This document shows, in pieces, positions 1 through 6,758 of a stretch of 26,804 bases of DNA (positions are counted from its first letter, which is position 1; the number at the start of each line of letters is the position of its first letter). This DNA comes from Candidatus Pelagibacterales bacterium. Its GTDB lineage: Bacteria; Pseudomonadota; Alphaproteobacteria; TMED109. Location: NCBI GenBank assembly GCA_002720535.1, contig PBIU01000004.1, positions 196,004-222,807 on the forward strand, read 5' to 3'. The notes beneath the pieces are model-generated. The model had not been told where the DNA came from. It saw only the letters and a list, made by a program, of their open reading frames with translations, and ran no database searches. The position numbers were made by a program, and so were the translations under genes.

Positions 1-980
1 TCACCAGATAAAGATTTTATTGCTTCAATTATAACTTTACCAGAATCATAGCCTTGAACAGCAAATTCCGATGGAATTCTTCCAAATTTAGTTTTATATG
101 AATTAATAAATAATTGATTAGCTTCTGTATCAATAGAAGGAACATAATTTAAACTACCAATAAAGCCAATAGCCGCCTCTTTTTGTGCAGGAAGAAATAA
201 TGGAGAAGTTGTCCATCCTGCTCCTGTAAGCTTCATTACACTAGATAAACCAAATGAGTGAGCTTGTTTAATAAAATTTATAGCCTCACCACCTGCATAA
301 AAAACATATACAGCATCTGCTCCACTTTCTTTAACTCTAGCTAAATAAGGTCCAAAATCTTTTGTTTTTCTAAATGGTGTATATTCTTCACCAAGTATAG
401 TGCCTCCTGCTGCCTCAAAATTATCTTTAAATGCCGTCATCATTTCTTTTCCAGCAGCATAATTGGGAGCTAATAAAAAAGCTGTTTTGATGCCTTGATT
501 TGCTAGCCATGTTCCCATTGGAGCATTAATTTGATAATTAGAGAATGAAATTCTTGTTATAAACTTTGAACATTTTTCATCAGTAAGAACATTTGCTCCA
601 GCATTTGGTATTATCAATGGAGTTTTAGTTTGAACAATAATATCTCTTAAAGCTAATGCTACTGAAGAAGAAACAGGTCCTACTAATATATCTACTTTAT
701 CAGAAGAAATTAATTTTCTACTTTTTTGAAGTGCTATATTAGGTTTAACTTCTGTATCACCTCTAATAATTTCAATATTTTTTCCATTAACTGTATTATT
801 TACTTCTTCAAATGCCAAAGACATAGCATTAGTAATTTCTTCACCAAGAACAGTATAAACTCCTGAATATGGAAGCAAAGTGCCAATTTTAATAGTATCT
901 TTTGAAAAAGATATAGATGAATTGAAAGTATTAAAAAATAAAATTAAAGATAATTTAATAACTAAATTTTTAGCATTCAT
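1..980 (-). CDS. ABC transporter substrate-binding protein, branched-chain amino acid/amide type (C-terminus cut off)
   Basis: About 326 codons are present; the gene starts at 980 and runs off the left edge, so the C-terminus is missing. The start is preceded by a strong GGAGG Shine-Dalgarno site. Residues 1-26 look like a Sec signal peptide (hydrophobic ILFF core, then SFSKDT). The mature part opens with IKIGTLLPYSGVY, followed by DILVGPVSS and, further on, the periplasmic-binding fold type I pattern (AFKDNFEAAGGTILGEEYTP, DFGPYLARVKESGADAVYVF). This is the Peripla_BP_6 (LivJ-like) family, which captures amino acids, amides or other small organic solutes for an ABC importer. The permease and ATPase genes, if linked, would lie left of the window. 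The ligand cannot be read from sequence. Confidence 0.85.
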   Translation of the reverse strand, partial: MNAKNLVIKLSLILFFNTFNSSISFSKDTIKIGTLLPYSGVYTVLGEEITNAMSLAFEEVNNTVNGKNIEIIRGDTEVKPNIALQKSRKLISSDKVDILVGPVSSSVALALRDIIVQTKTPLIIPNAGANVLTDEKCSKFITRISFSNYQINAPMGTWLANQGIKTAFLLAPNYAAGKEMMTAFKDNFEAAGGTILGEEYTPFRKTKDFGPYLARVKESGADAVYVFYAGGEAINFIKQAHSFGLSSVMKLTGAGWTTSPLFLPAQKEAAIGFIGSLNYVPSIDTEANQLFINSYKTKFGRIPSEFAVQGYDSGKVIIEAIKSLSG

Positions 981-1077
981 TTTTTCCTCCATAACATAAC
1001 AATAATACTTTTAAGTAATACATACTTTAATTGATAATGTGAATTAATGATTTAGTTTTTTAATTTATTAAAAAGTA

Positions 1078-1106
1078 TTGACTACTTTAATTACTACTTA
1101 TATATC
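1078..1106 (+). promoter_or_regulatory. Sigma-70 type promoter of tRNA-Glu
   Basis: TTGACT at 1078-1083 and TATATC at 1101-1106 are separated by 17 bases, and the tRNA begins 9 bases further on. The spacing and position fit a housekeeping promoter that starts transcription at or just before the mature tRNA 5' end. Confidence 0.6.
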
Positions 1107-1115
1107 ACTAAGTGT

Positions 1116-1190
1116 GTCCCCTTCGTCTATCGGTTAGGACACCAGGTTTTCATCCTGGAAAGAGGAGTTCGATTCTCCTAGGGGATACCA
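1116..1190 (+). tRNA. tRNA-Glu (anticodon UUC)
   Basis: A full cloverleaf can be folded. The acceptor stem pairs 1116-1122 with 1180-1186 (first pair G-U). The anticodon stem CCAGG/CCTGG (1142-1146/1154-1158) closes the loop TTTTCAT, with TTC at 1149-1151. The T arm carries GTTCGAT, the discriminator is A1187, and CCA is encoded at 1188-1190. The last 17 bases of the gene are repeated at 1857-1873 (see the repeat entries). Confidence 0.97.
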
Positions 1191-1191
1191 C
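1174..1191 (+). repeat. Direct repeat copy 1, within the tRNA-Glu 3' end (possible attL)
   Basis: This 18-base stretch, TCTCCTAGGGGATACCAC, covers the T-arm 3' half, acceptor 3' strand and CCA of tRNA-Glu plus one further base. It occurs again without mismatch at 1857-1874. Duplication of a tRNA 3' end is the usual mark left by tyrosine-recombinase integration. Confidence 0.7.
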
Positions 1192-1272
1192 CATCTTAGA
1201 TTCTCTGCAAATTTACCACCTATTGTAGAGTAGAAGCTAAATAAATCATTATATTTAGAATAACTTTAATTA

Positions 1273-1297
1273 TTTTTAGTAGCAGTTTTTAGTAGCA
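1273..1297 (+). repeat. Tandem 12-bp repeat upstream of the lipoprotein gene
   Basis: TTTTTAGTAGCA occurs twice (1273-1284 and 1286-1297), separated by one G, so the period is 13 bases. It lies about 60 bases before the lipoprotein start. It could be a slippage product or a tandem operator; the sequence does not decide. Confidence 0.5.
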
Positions 1298-1359
1298 ATT
1301 TGCTTTTATGTTTATTTTAGTACTAAGATAAAAAGGAATTATGAGTAGGAGGAATAATT

Positions 1360-1833
1360 ATGAAAATATTTGTTTATATGATTTTTTTATTTGCTTTATC
1401 TTTTATTACAAGTTGTGCGTCTATTACCCAAGGTGATAACCAAGTTGTTGCTGTAAATACACCATTATGTGAAAAAGCAAAATGTGAATTAAGAAATGAG
1501 CAAGGAACATATTTTGTTCCAGTTACACCAGGCAGTGTAAATATCAATAAATCTGCAAGTAGCCTCATAGTAACATGCTCAAAAAATGATAAGTCTGAAA
1601 CTATATCGCTAGATAGTAGTACTCAAGGAGCAACTTGGGGAAATATTTTACTAGGTGGAATCATTGGAGCAGCAGTAGATTGGACTACTGGTGCTGCATA
1701 CAAATATGATGCAATGATAAATCATCCCTTAGATTGTTCTGCAGAGACATTAACCTCTGATCAAAAATGTGAAAAGCTGGGATTTGAAAAAGGAACAGAA
1801 AAATTTAATGAGTGTTTAGATTTAACTAAATAA
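1360..1833 (+). CDS. Small outer-membrane-type lipoprotein of unknown function
   Basis: 157 residues, with a GGAGG Shine-Dalgarno site 7 bases before ATG. A lipoprotein signal ends in the lipobox ITSC (Cys19), and the mature protein starts CASITQGDNQ. The middle (about residues 28-75) contains a pattern I recognise from a widespread uncharacterised proteobacterial lipoprotein family: a Cys-rich CEKAKCELRNEQGTYFVP turn, TPGSVNI and SLIVTC. A Gly/Ala-rich hydrophobic stretch follows (GNILLGGIIGAAVD, then TGAAY). The C-terminus adds a separate short motif of the form C-x2-LGF-x2-GT-x2-F-x2-C (about residues 137-152). The gene is alone between two copies of the tRNA-Glu 3' end, which suggests it arrived as cargo. 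No biochemical role can be assigned. Confidence 0.85.
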   Translation: MKIFVYMIFLFALSFITSCASITQGDNQVVAVNTPLCEKAKCELRNEQGTYFVPVTPGSVNINKSASSLIVTCSKNDKSETISLDSSTQGATWGNILLGGIIGAAVDWTTGAAYKYDAMINHPLDCSAETLTSDQKCEKLGFEKGTEKFNECLDLTK

Positions 1834-1856
1834 TCGTCTTTATTGTATTGGTATCC

Positions 1857-1874
1857 TCTCCTAGGGGATACCAC
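1857..1874 (+). repeat. Direct repeat copy 2 (possible attR), also the right arm of a hairpin
   Basis: Perfect 18-base copy of 1174-1191. It lies 23 bases after the lipoprotein stop codon and 20 bases before the cytochrome c start. Together with the preceding GGTATCC (1850-1856) it forms an imperfect hairpin, GGTATCC pairing with GGATACC at 1866-1872. The bases before it do not resemble the rest of a tRNA, so it is not a decayed second tRNA gene. The hairpin has no T-tract, so I do not call it a terminator. Confidence 0.65.
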
Positions 1875-1894
1875 TGTTAATTAATGGTAGATTA

Positions 1895-2254
1895 ATGAAA
1901 ATAATTTTAATTATAATATTACTAGCATTTTCAAGTATTTCTCTAACATATGCAAAAAGTTTAAACCCTCTATCAAATAATCAAGAGTCTATTAATTCTG
2001 GTAAAAAATTATATGCAATAAAATGTTCTAAATGTCATGGACCTAAAGGTAAAGGTATCACTAATGGGCATACTAAAACACCAAGTTTAAAAAAATATAA
2101 AAGAGGTTATACGCTATTTATAGATATTATTAAAAATGGTTATATTAGAATGCCAGCCTGGGGCGGAATGGGAAAACTTAATGATAAGCAACTAAATGAA
2201 ATAGCGGCTTTTATAGAAAGTATTGCTAATAATAGTAGCAACTGGATCGAATAA
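1895..2254 (+). CDS. Class I c-type cytochrome, likely electron acceptor of the adjacent GMC dehydrogenase
   Basis: 119 residues. Residues 1-20 form a Sec signal peptide (IILIIILLAF core, cleavage near TYA-K). The haem-binding motif CSKCH is at residues 44-48 and the probable axial methionine is Met86 in the loop RMPAWGG, so this is a single-haem periplasmic cytochrome of normal class I size. A final helix (LNDKQLNEIAAFI) completes the fold. It sits directly upstream of the small and large subunits of a GMC-type dehydrogenase. Known membrane-bound gluconate, sorbitol and fructose dehydrogenases combine exactly these three parts, although their cytochromes usually carry three haems. I infer that it passes electrons to the respiratory chain. 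The Shine-Dalgarno site is weak. Confidence 0.88.
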   Translation: MKIILIIILLAFSSISLTYAKSLNPLSNNQESINSGKKLYAIKCSKCHGPKGKGITNGHTKTPSLKKYKRGYTLFIDIIKNGYIRMPAWGGMGKLNDKQLNEIAAFIESIANNSSNWIE

Positions 2255-2328
2255 AATAGAATATTTTCAGAAAAATATAAATTATAATTAAATATTGCAT
2301 ATAAATTTAAAGCTGTTAGCTTTATTAT

Positions 2329-2357
2329 ATGAGAATGAGAGTGCGAATTATTCTCAT
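2329..2357 (+). promoter_or_regulatory. Fur-box-like operator upstream of the GMC dehydrogenase operon
   Basis: ATGAGAAT (2329-2336) and ATTCTCAT (2350-2357) are perfect inverted repeats. Within them, TGCGAATTATTCTCA (2342-2356) fits the 7-1-7 form TGAGAAT-N-ATTCTCA with one mismatch. The same half-sites form a perfect palindrome at 15757-15773 in this window. It lies about 85 bases before the start of the TAT-exported subunit. Binding by Fur is inferred from similarity only, and I cannot place the promoter with confidence. Confidence 0.45.
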
Positions 2358-2441
2358 TTATAAAATTAATTGATTTGAATTTAGGGAATAGAATTAATTA
2401 ATAAATTTAAACGTAATGATATTTAATTAAGGGAGGATTAA

Positions 2442-3020
2442 ATGAAATTTACAAGAAGAAACTTTTTACTTGGAACGGCCTCGTCATCAGCTGTAGCAAG
2501 TATTTTCGGTGCAGTTAGCATAGCTGAGGCTAAGATAGTAGCTGGTTCAAGCTCTTCAGATCGTAAATTAATTTTTAAAATGATTAGAACGCTTTATCCG
2601 CATGCAAGCTTTCCAGATGGACCTTATGAAAGAACCACAGATGATGTAATAAATAAAGGTAATGCAGATGCTGGTAAAATGATCATGATGAGAGATGGTT
2701 TACGTGATTTAGCAGACGCATCATTTCAAGGCCTTAGTTTTAAAAATGCAACTTCATATCTTAAAAGTATAGAAGGATCTGCATTCTTTAATCATGTACG
2801 CGGAACTAGTGTGGTAACCTTATATAATGATAAAGAAGTATGGGATATTCTAGGATATGAAGGTGCAAGTTTTGATAAAGGTGGTTATATAAATAGAGGA
2901 TTTAATGACCTTGATTGGTTACCTGAACCAAGAATAGAAGAACATCCTGATCATGCTAATTTTTTCACTGCAACTCAAAAAAGGCTAGCTGCAGTTAATC
3001 AAAATAATATAAATCAGTAG
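2442..3020 (+). CDS. TAT-exported gluconate 2-dehydrogenase subunit 3-like protein (small subunit of GMC dehydrogenase)
   Basis: 192 residues with a strong GGGAGG Shine-Dalgarno site. The N-terminus carries a twin-arginine signal (TRRNFLLG, then an Ala/Ser-rich hydrophobic stretch ending near AEA). The mature part fits the gluconate_2-dh3 family: an early helix with MIRTLYPHASFPDGPYE, a central helical segment and a C-terminal GGYINRGFNDLDWLPEP. In the characterised three-component dehydrogenases this small subunit binds the flavoprotein in the cytoplasm and carries it through the TAT pore. The GMC partner here (3036-4598) has no signal of its own, which agrees. The two genes are 15 bases apart and surely co-transcribed. 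The physiological substrate is unknown. Confidence 0.88.
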   Translation: MKFTRRNFLLGTASSSAVASIFGAVSIAEAKIVAGSSSSDRKLIFKMIRTLYPHASFPDGPYERTTDDVINKGNADAGKMIMMRDGLRDLADASFQGLSFKNATSYLKSIEGSAFFNHVRGTSVVTLYNDKEVWDILGYEGASFDKGGYINRGFNDLDWLPEPRIEEHPDHANFFTATQKRLAAVNQNNINQ

Positions 3021-3035
3021 ATTGGGGAGATTAAA

Positions 3036-4598
3036 ATGAATATAGATAAAAATGAAAGTGCAGTGGTAATCATAGGCTCAGGAGCTGGCGGTGGACAAAT
3101 GGCATATCAACTAACAAAAGAAGGTATTGCTTGTGTTTGTTTAGAAGCTGGTCCTTATTTAAAGCCAGAAGATTATTCAAATGATGAATGGAGTGCATTT
3201 TTGCAGATGGCATGGCTAGATGCAAGAGGTACTAGTGGAACTTGGAGAGTAAATAAAGATTTTCCTGGACTTCCTACGTGGCTAGTAAAAGCAGTTGGTG
3301 GAACTACAACACATTGGGCTGGAGCTACTCCTCGTTTCTTGGACTATGAATTTAAAACTCGTTCTACTTATGGTGATATAAAAGGTGCAAATTTATTAGA
3401 TTGGCCTATTACTTTACAAGATATGGAACCTTATTATGATAAAGCTGAAAAAGCTATAGGTTCTACTCATCGACATGGCAGACCACCATTACCTGCAAAT
3501 AATAATTATAAAGTTTTTGCAAATGGAGCTGAAAGAGTAGGTTATCAATACTATGCTACTGGTCCATATGGAACGAATGCAGAACCTTATGATGGAAGAC
3601 CTGGAAGTATTCAAGATGGTTTTAATTTTCAAGGTGATAAAAATTCTTCTAAATGGAGTACTGCAGTTAGTGAAATACCTAAAGCACTAAAAACTGGTTT
3701 GTTAGATTTAAGACCTCAATCTCATGTAGTTCAGATTACTCACGATAGTTCTGGATTAGTTGATGCTGTTATTTATGTTGACGCTAATGGGGATGTTCAA
3801 CGACAAGCTGCTAAAGTAGTATGTGTAGCAGGAAATTCAATTGAATCACCAAGGTTATTATTGAATAGTGCTTCAGATATGTTTCCTAATGGTCTTGCTA
3901 ATAGCTCTGATCAAGTTGGAAGAAATTATATGAGACATATGACTGGATCAGTTTATGCCCGTTTTGAAAAAGAAGTTAATTTTTACCGTGGTGAGACAAT
4001 GGCAGGGTTTATTGGTGATGAAGTTATTAATGATCCTTCTAGAGGATTTGTAGGAGGTTATTATATGGAAACATTAGCTTTAGGGCCTGCTTTCTTATCT
4101 AGTTTCCTAGACCCTGGAGCATGGGGAGCAGATTTTGCTAAAATGATGGATGGATACTCTAATATTGCTGGTATGTGGTTAGTAGGAGAAGATATGCCAC
4201 AATCTACAAATAGAGTAACTTTATCAGATTCAATAAAAGATCAATATGGTATGCCTGCACCTAATGTTCATTTTGATGATCATGCAAATGATATTGCGAT
4301 GAGAGAATATGCATACGGTAAAGCCGAAGCACTATATAATTCTGTTGGAGCAGTTCAAATATTTAGAACACCTCCATATCCTTCTACTCATAACTTAGGA
4401 ACTAATAGAATGAGTGCAAAACCAGAAGATGGTGTAGTTAATAAATGGGGTCAAACTCATGACATTAAAAACCTATTTGTTTCTGATGGCTCTATTATGA
4501 CTACTGGTGCAGCCGCTAATCCAACTTTAACAATTACCGCCCTTGCAATTCGTCAAGGAGAATATTTAGCTGGAGAACTCAAAAAAGGTAATTTATAA
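3036..4598 (+). CDS. GMC-family FAD-dependent dehydrogenase, large subunit (sugar/polyol/sugar-acid dehydrogenase)
   Basis: 520 residues, the normal length for this family, with a GGGGAG Shine-Dalgarno site. The N-terminal dinucleotide-binding motif GSGAGGG is at residues 14-20, followed by the flavin-contacting Glu in CLEAGP. The GMC signature region VGGTTTHWAGATPR lies at about 87-100. The C-terminal GMC domain contains the probable catalytic pair His452 (THNLGTNRM) and Asn495 (GAAANPTLTITALA). No signal peptide is visible, so it should be exported with the TAT-signal subunit encoded just upstream. Reaction: oxidation of a hydroxyl group on a sugar, polyol or sugar acid, with FAD passing electrons to the cytochrome c. 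The specific substrate cannot be named. Confidence 0.9.
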   Translation: MNIDKNESAVVIIGSGAGGGQMAYQLTKEGIACVCLEAGPYLKPEDYSNDEWSAFLQMAWLDARGTSGTWRVNKDFPGLPTWLVKAVGGTTTHWAGATPRFLDYEFKTRSTYGDIKGANLLDWPITLQDMEPYYDKAEKAIGSTHRHGRPPLPANNNYKVFANGAERVGYQYYATGPYGTNAEPYDGRPGSIQDGFNFQGDKNSSKWSTAVSEIPKALKTGLLDLRPQSHVVQITHDSSGLVDAVIYVDANGDVQRQAAKVVCVAGNSIESPRLLLNSASDMFPNGLANSSDQVGRNYMRHMTGSVYARFEKEVNFYRGETMAGFIGDEVINDPSRGFVGGYYMETLALGPAFLSSFLDPGAWGADFAKMMDGYSNIAGMWLVGEDMPQSTNRVTLSDSIKDQYGMPAPNVHFDDHANDIAMREYAYGKAEALYNSVGAVQIFRTPPYPSTHNLGTNRMSAKPEDGVVNKWGQTHDIKNLFVSDGSIMTTGAAANPTLTITALAIRQGEYLAGELKKGNL

Positions 4599-4621
4599 TA
4601 ATAAGAAACTATTAATTAAAG

Positions 4622-4660
4622 AAAAAGATTCTCTTAATGTAATTTTAAGAGAATCTTTTT
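4622..4660. terminator. Bidirectional intrinsic terminator between convergent genes
   Basis: A 16-bp perfect stem (4622-4637 with 4645-4660) with a 7-base loop. The stem has A-runs on the left and T-runs on the right, so it works as a Rho-independent terminator on both strands. It separates the GMC operon (plus) from the binding-protein gene (minus). Confidence 0.85.
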
Positions 4661-4699
4661 TAGTTTATTAACTATAAATTTTTAATTTTAAATGATATT

Positions 4700-5884
4700 T
4701 TATATTTTACAACCTGCATTTGCATCTACAGGTCCAATTCTACGGATTACATTTAAATTATCCCTACTACCTTGAGCAATTAACATATTTAAAGAACTGT
4801 GATGACTTTCTGAATTAATTGTTTCAATACTTGTTGCTCCTTGAAATTTAAGCCCAGGAAGGCTTTTAAGAGCCGCAGGACCTGATACTTCTCCAGCAAT
4901 TTCCCATGATTTAGCTAATGCTGCAATAGCACTCGCATGGTTGTGAGCATAATATGTTACGGGGAAATTTTCTCCACGAATATCTTTTACTTGTTTTATA
5001 AATTCTAATGCTTCTTTTTTATCATCAGACATAACAAATGAAGAACAAGTAATAACTTTTTCACGTTCTTCTGAATTTAATACTTGATGATGAAGTTCAT
5101 TAAATCCTATCCATGCAAAAGTAAGTCGATTTAATAATCCTAGCTTATTAGCCTGTTTAACAAATAAAGGTCCATTTGCTCTAGGTATACATAACAAAAC
5201 AACCTCGGTATCAGTTTGTTTAATCCATTCTAATATTGGCTCAAATTTTGTTTCCCCTATATCAGTTAATGCTTGACCTCTAACTATGCCACCATGTGGC
5301 ATTATTTGAAATCTTGATTGTCTAAACATAGAATTTTGCCAACTAGAATAAGAGCCAACTAAAAAATACTTCTTACCTTTGCCTCCATCTATATAGTCAA
5401 TAAGCGGTTTTACTTCTTGAACTGGAGTAGGGCCTAATGTAAATAAATTTGGATGACAAAATCGTCCTTCATGATTAGTTGCACTAATTAATGGTGTATT
5501 TAGCTCCGATAAATAACGAGCTGCAAATTTACGTCCTGCACCAATATAAGGTCCTATTACTCCTGATACTTTATCTTCTAGAACTAGTTCAGAACATTTT
5601 TTTTGAAGATTATTTGGATGACCCTCAGAATCTTTATATATAGCTACAACCTTTCTTCCAAATATACCTCCTGATTTGTTAAGTTTATTGATGCCAGCTT
5701 CTACTCCAGCTATCATTTGCACTAATATATCATTTGCTCCTCCTGATATAGGCACTAATACTCCTATACGAATAGGATTAGCACTTGCCATAGAAATAGA
5801 AACCCCAGACAATAGTGCTGTTGCTGAGCCGGTTCCAATAGCTTTTAGCACGCTTCTTCTACTATATTCATTTATTTTAATCAT
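4700..5884 (-). CDS. TAT-exported ABC transporter substrate-binding protein (amide/urea/branched-chain amino acid type)
   Basis: 394 residues. The N-terminus has a twin-arginine signal (SRRSVLKAIG with Arg9-Arg10, then GSATALLSGVSISMASA). The mature chain begins IRIGVLVPISGGANDILVQ and goes on with GGIFGRKVVAIYKDSEGHP, typical of the Peripla_BP_5/6 group that includes the AmiC, FmdD and UrtA families. No permease or ATPase gene lies nearby, so it is an orphan that must use a transporter encoded elsewhere or act as a sensor-type binding protein. TAT rather than Sec export suggests cytoplasmic folding, or simply follows the habit of some alphaproteobacterial family members. It shares only family-level features with the other binding protein at 1-980. 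The Shine-Dalgarno site is weak. Confidence 0.85.
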   Translation of the reverse strand: MIKINEYSRRSVLKAIGTGSATALLSGVSISMASANPIRIGVLVPISGGANDILVQMIAGVEAGINKLNKSGGIFGRKVVAIYKDSEGHPNNLQKKCSELVLEDKVSGVIGPYIGAGRKFAARYLSELNTPLISATNHEGRFCHPNLFTLGPTPVQEVKPLIDYIDGGKGKKYFLVGSYSSWQNSMFRQSRFQIMPHGGIVRGQALTDIGETKFEPILEWIKQTDTEVVLLCIPRANGPLFVKQANKLGLLNRLTFAWIGFNELHHQVLNSEEREKVITCSSFVMSDDKKEALEFIKQVKDIRGENFPVTYYAHNHASAIAALAKSWEIAGEVSGPAALKSLPGLKFQGATSIETINSESHHSSLNMLIAQGSRDNLNVIRRIGPVDANAGCKI

Positions 5885-6010
5885 TTTAAAGTGCCTATAA
5901 TTTAATCTTTATTTTTTTTGTCAAATATGATTATGATATATTTCTTAAATTTATACAAAAATTAACTTAATTAATTATTTTTAAAAATATAACTATAAAG
6001 GAGGAAAAAA

Positions 6011-6436
6011 ATGAGATTAATACTAATATCTATAATAACTATATTAATATCTAGTATAGCTAATGCTGACTATAGTTTTGAAAATGTTTATAGATTTGAT
6101 AATATTGATATGATTAAAAACAATGATGATTCCAATGTTGCTAATATGACAGTAAATGGATTTTCTAAAGACTCAAATGGTAATAAAGCAACATCAAAAT
6201 GTCTTATTAGTTTAAGAAATGGTATAGTTAAAGGAAATTGCCAGGGTTTAGACCAAGATGGTGACATTGAATATACTACTGTTGAGCGTGATATTACTAA
6301 AGGTAATATTGGTAAAATTATGAGAACTGGCGGAACTGGTAAATACGCGAATAAAACATCTACATGTGAATACACAGTGGTACTTACTGATTTTAAAGTA
6401 GGAGTAGGGTACTTAACTGGAAGTTGTAAAGAGTAA
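6011..6436 (+). CDS. Small secreted beta-rich protein of unknown function
   Basis: 141 residues with a strong GGAGG site. A Sec signal peptide spans residues 1-19 (LISIITILISSIANA-D). The mature protein is short, polar and rich in alternating beta-like segments, with Cys residues that could form two disulphides (KCLISL, GNCQG, TCEYT, GSCK). The stretch RTGGTGKYANKTSTCEYTV resembles the GGTGKFAGATG-type turn of small barrel proteins (allene oxide cyclase-like or lipocalin-like), but this is a loose impression. It is monocistronic, with a hairpin terminator directly downstream. I cannot assign a function. Confidence 0.8.
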   Translation: MRLILISIITILISSIANADYSFENVYRFDNIDMIKNNDDSNVANMTVNGFSKDSNGNKATSKCLISLRNGIVKGNCQGLDQDGDIEYTTVERDITKGNIGKIMRTGGTGKYANKTSTCEYTVVLTDFKVGVGYLTGSCKE

Positions 6437-6448
6437 ATATTATATATA

Positions 6449-6475
6449 ATGGTATCTTTCATATGAAGATACCAT
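6449..6475 (+). terminator. Hairpin terminator after the secreted beta-rich protein
   Basis: ATGGTATCTT (6449-6458) pairs perfectly with AAGATACCAT (6466-6475) across a 7-base loop. The following tract is AT-rich but only partly T, so termination may be incomplete. Confidence 0.6.
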
Positions 6476-6542
6476 TTATAAAAATTTTAATTATATATGA
6501 TCTAAATAGTTTTATTTAATGTAAAGTCTCATGGAGGCATTC

Positions 6543-6746
6543 ATGAGATATTTTATTATTTTACTAATTTTATGTATTAATTCTAATTCTTTTGCACATT
6601 TTAGTTTAAAACAACATGAAATTATTCATTACTATCCTTCCTTAGAAAAAAAATACTTAGATAGTACATGTGATAAGGATCATTTAAAAAGAACTAATTG
6701 CAGTAAAGAGAAGAAAAATAATAAAATAAATTTTACTAAACAGTAA
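6543..6746 (+). CDS. Small secreted protein of unknown function
   Basis: 67 residues. An in-frame ATG exists at 6531, but its own codons (ATGGAGG) are the Shine-Dalgarno site for the ATG at 6543, which gives a clean signal peptide (MRYFIILLILCINSNSFA). The mature part is about 49 residues: a short N-terminal segment (HFSLKQHEIIHYYPSLEKKYL) and then a strongly basic, Lys/Asn-rich tail with two Cys (STCDKDHLKRTNCSKEKK) that could form one disulphide. It stands alone between a terminator and the convergent dehydratase gene, 12 bases from that gene's stop. I do not recognise the family. Confidence 0.6.
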   Translation: MRYFIILLILCINSNSFAHFSLKQHEIIHYYPSLEKKYLDSTCDKDHLKRTNCSKEKKNNKINFTKQ

Positions 6747-6758
6747 TTCTTTATATTA

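Larger units (their letters stand above)
1174..1874 (+). mobile_element. Putative minimal tRNA-Glu-associated islet (683-bp unit) carrying one lipoprotein gene
   Basis: Two perfect 18-bp direct repeats, one of them the tRNA-Glu 3' end, bracket about 665 bp whose only gene is the lipoprotein at 1360-1833. I see no integrase or fragment of one in the flanks (1192-1359 and 1834-1856), so if this was an integrated element it was either mobilised in trans or has been reduced to its cargo. The base composition is not obviously different from the neighbours. The call rests on the repeats alone. Confidence 0.4.

Noticed and set aside
1192..1359. Possible integrase remnant between tRNA-Glu and the lipoprotein gene
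   Set aside because: Reading all frames I find no stretch resembling a tyrosine recombinase, only short frames and a tandem repeat.
1834..1874. Degenerate second tRNA-Glu gene
   Set aside because: Only the last 18 bases match; nothing upstream resembles the D arm or anticodon arm.
2309..2323. AAAGC...GCTTT hairpin after the cytochrome c gene as a terminator
   Set aside because: The stem is very short and no T-tract follows; it may be chance in AT-rich sequence and would cut the cytochrome off from its partner genes.
6088..6462. 124-codon open frame antisense to the secreted beta-rich protein gene
   Set aside because: It covers a gene with clear signal peptide and ribosome site, contains the terminator hairpin at its start and shows no family features.
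6531..6542. Earlier ATG for the small secreted protein
   Set aside because: The codons ATGGAGG are themselves the ribosome site for ATG 6543, which gives a standard signal peptide.
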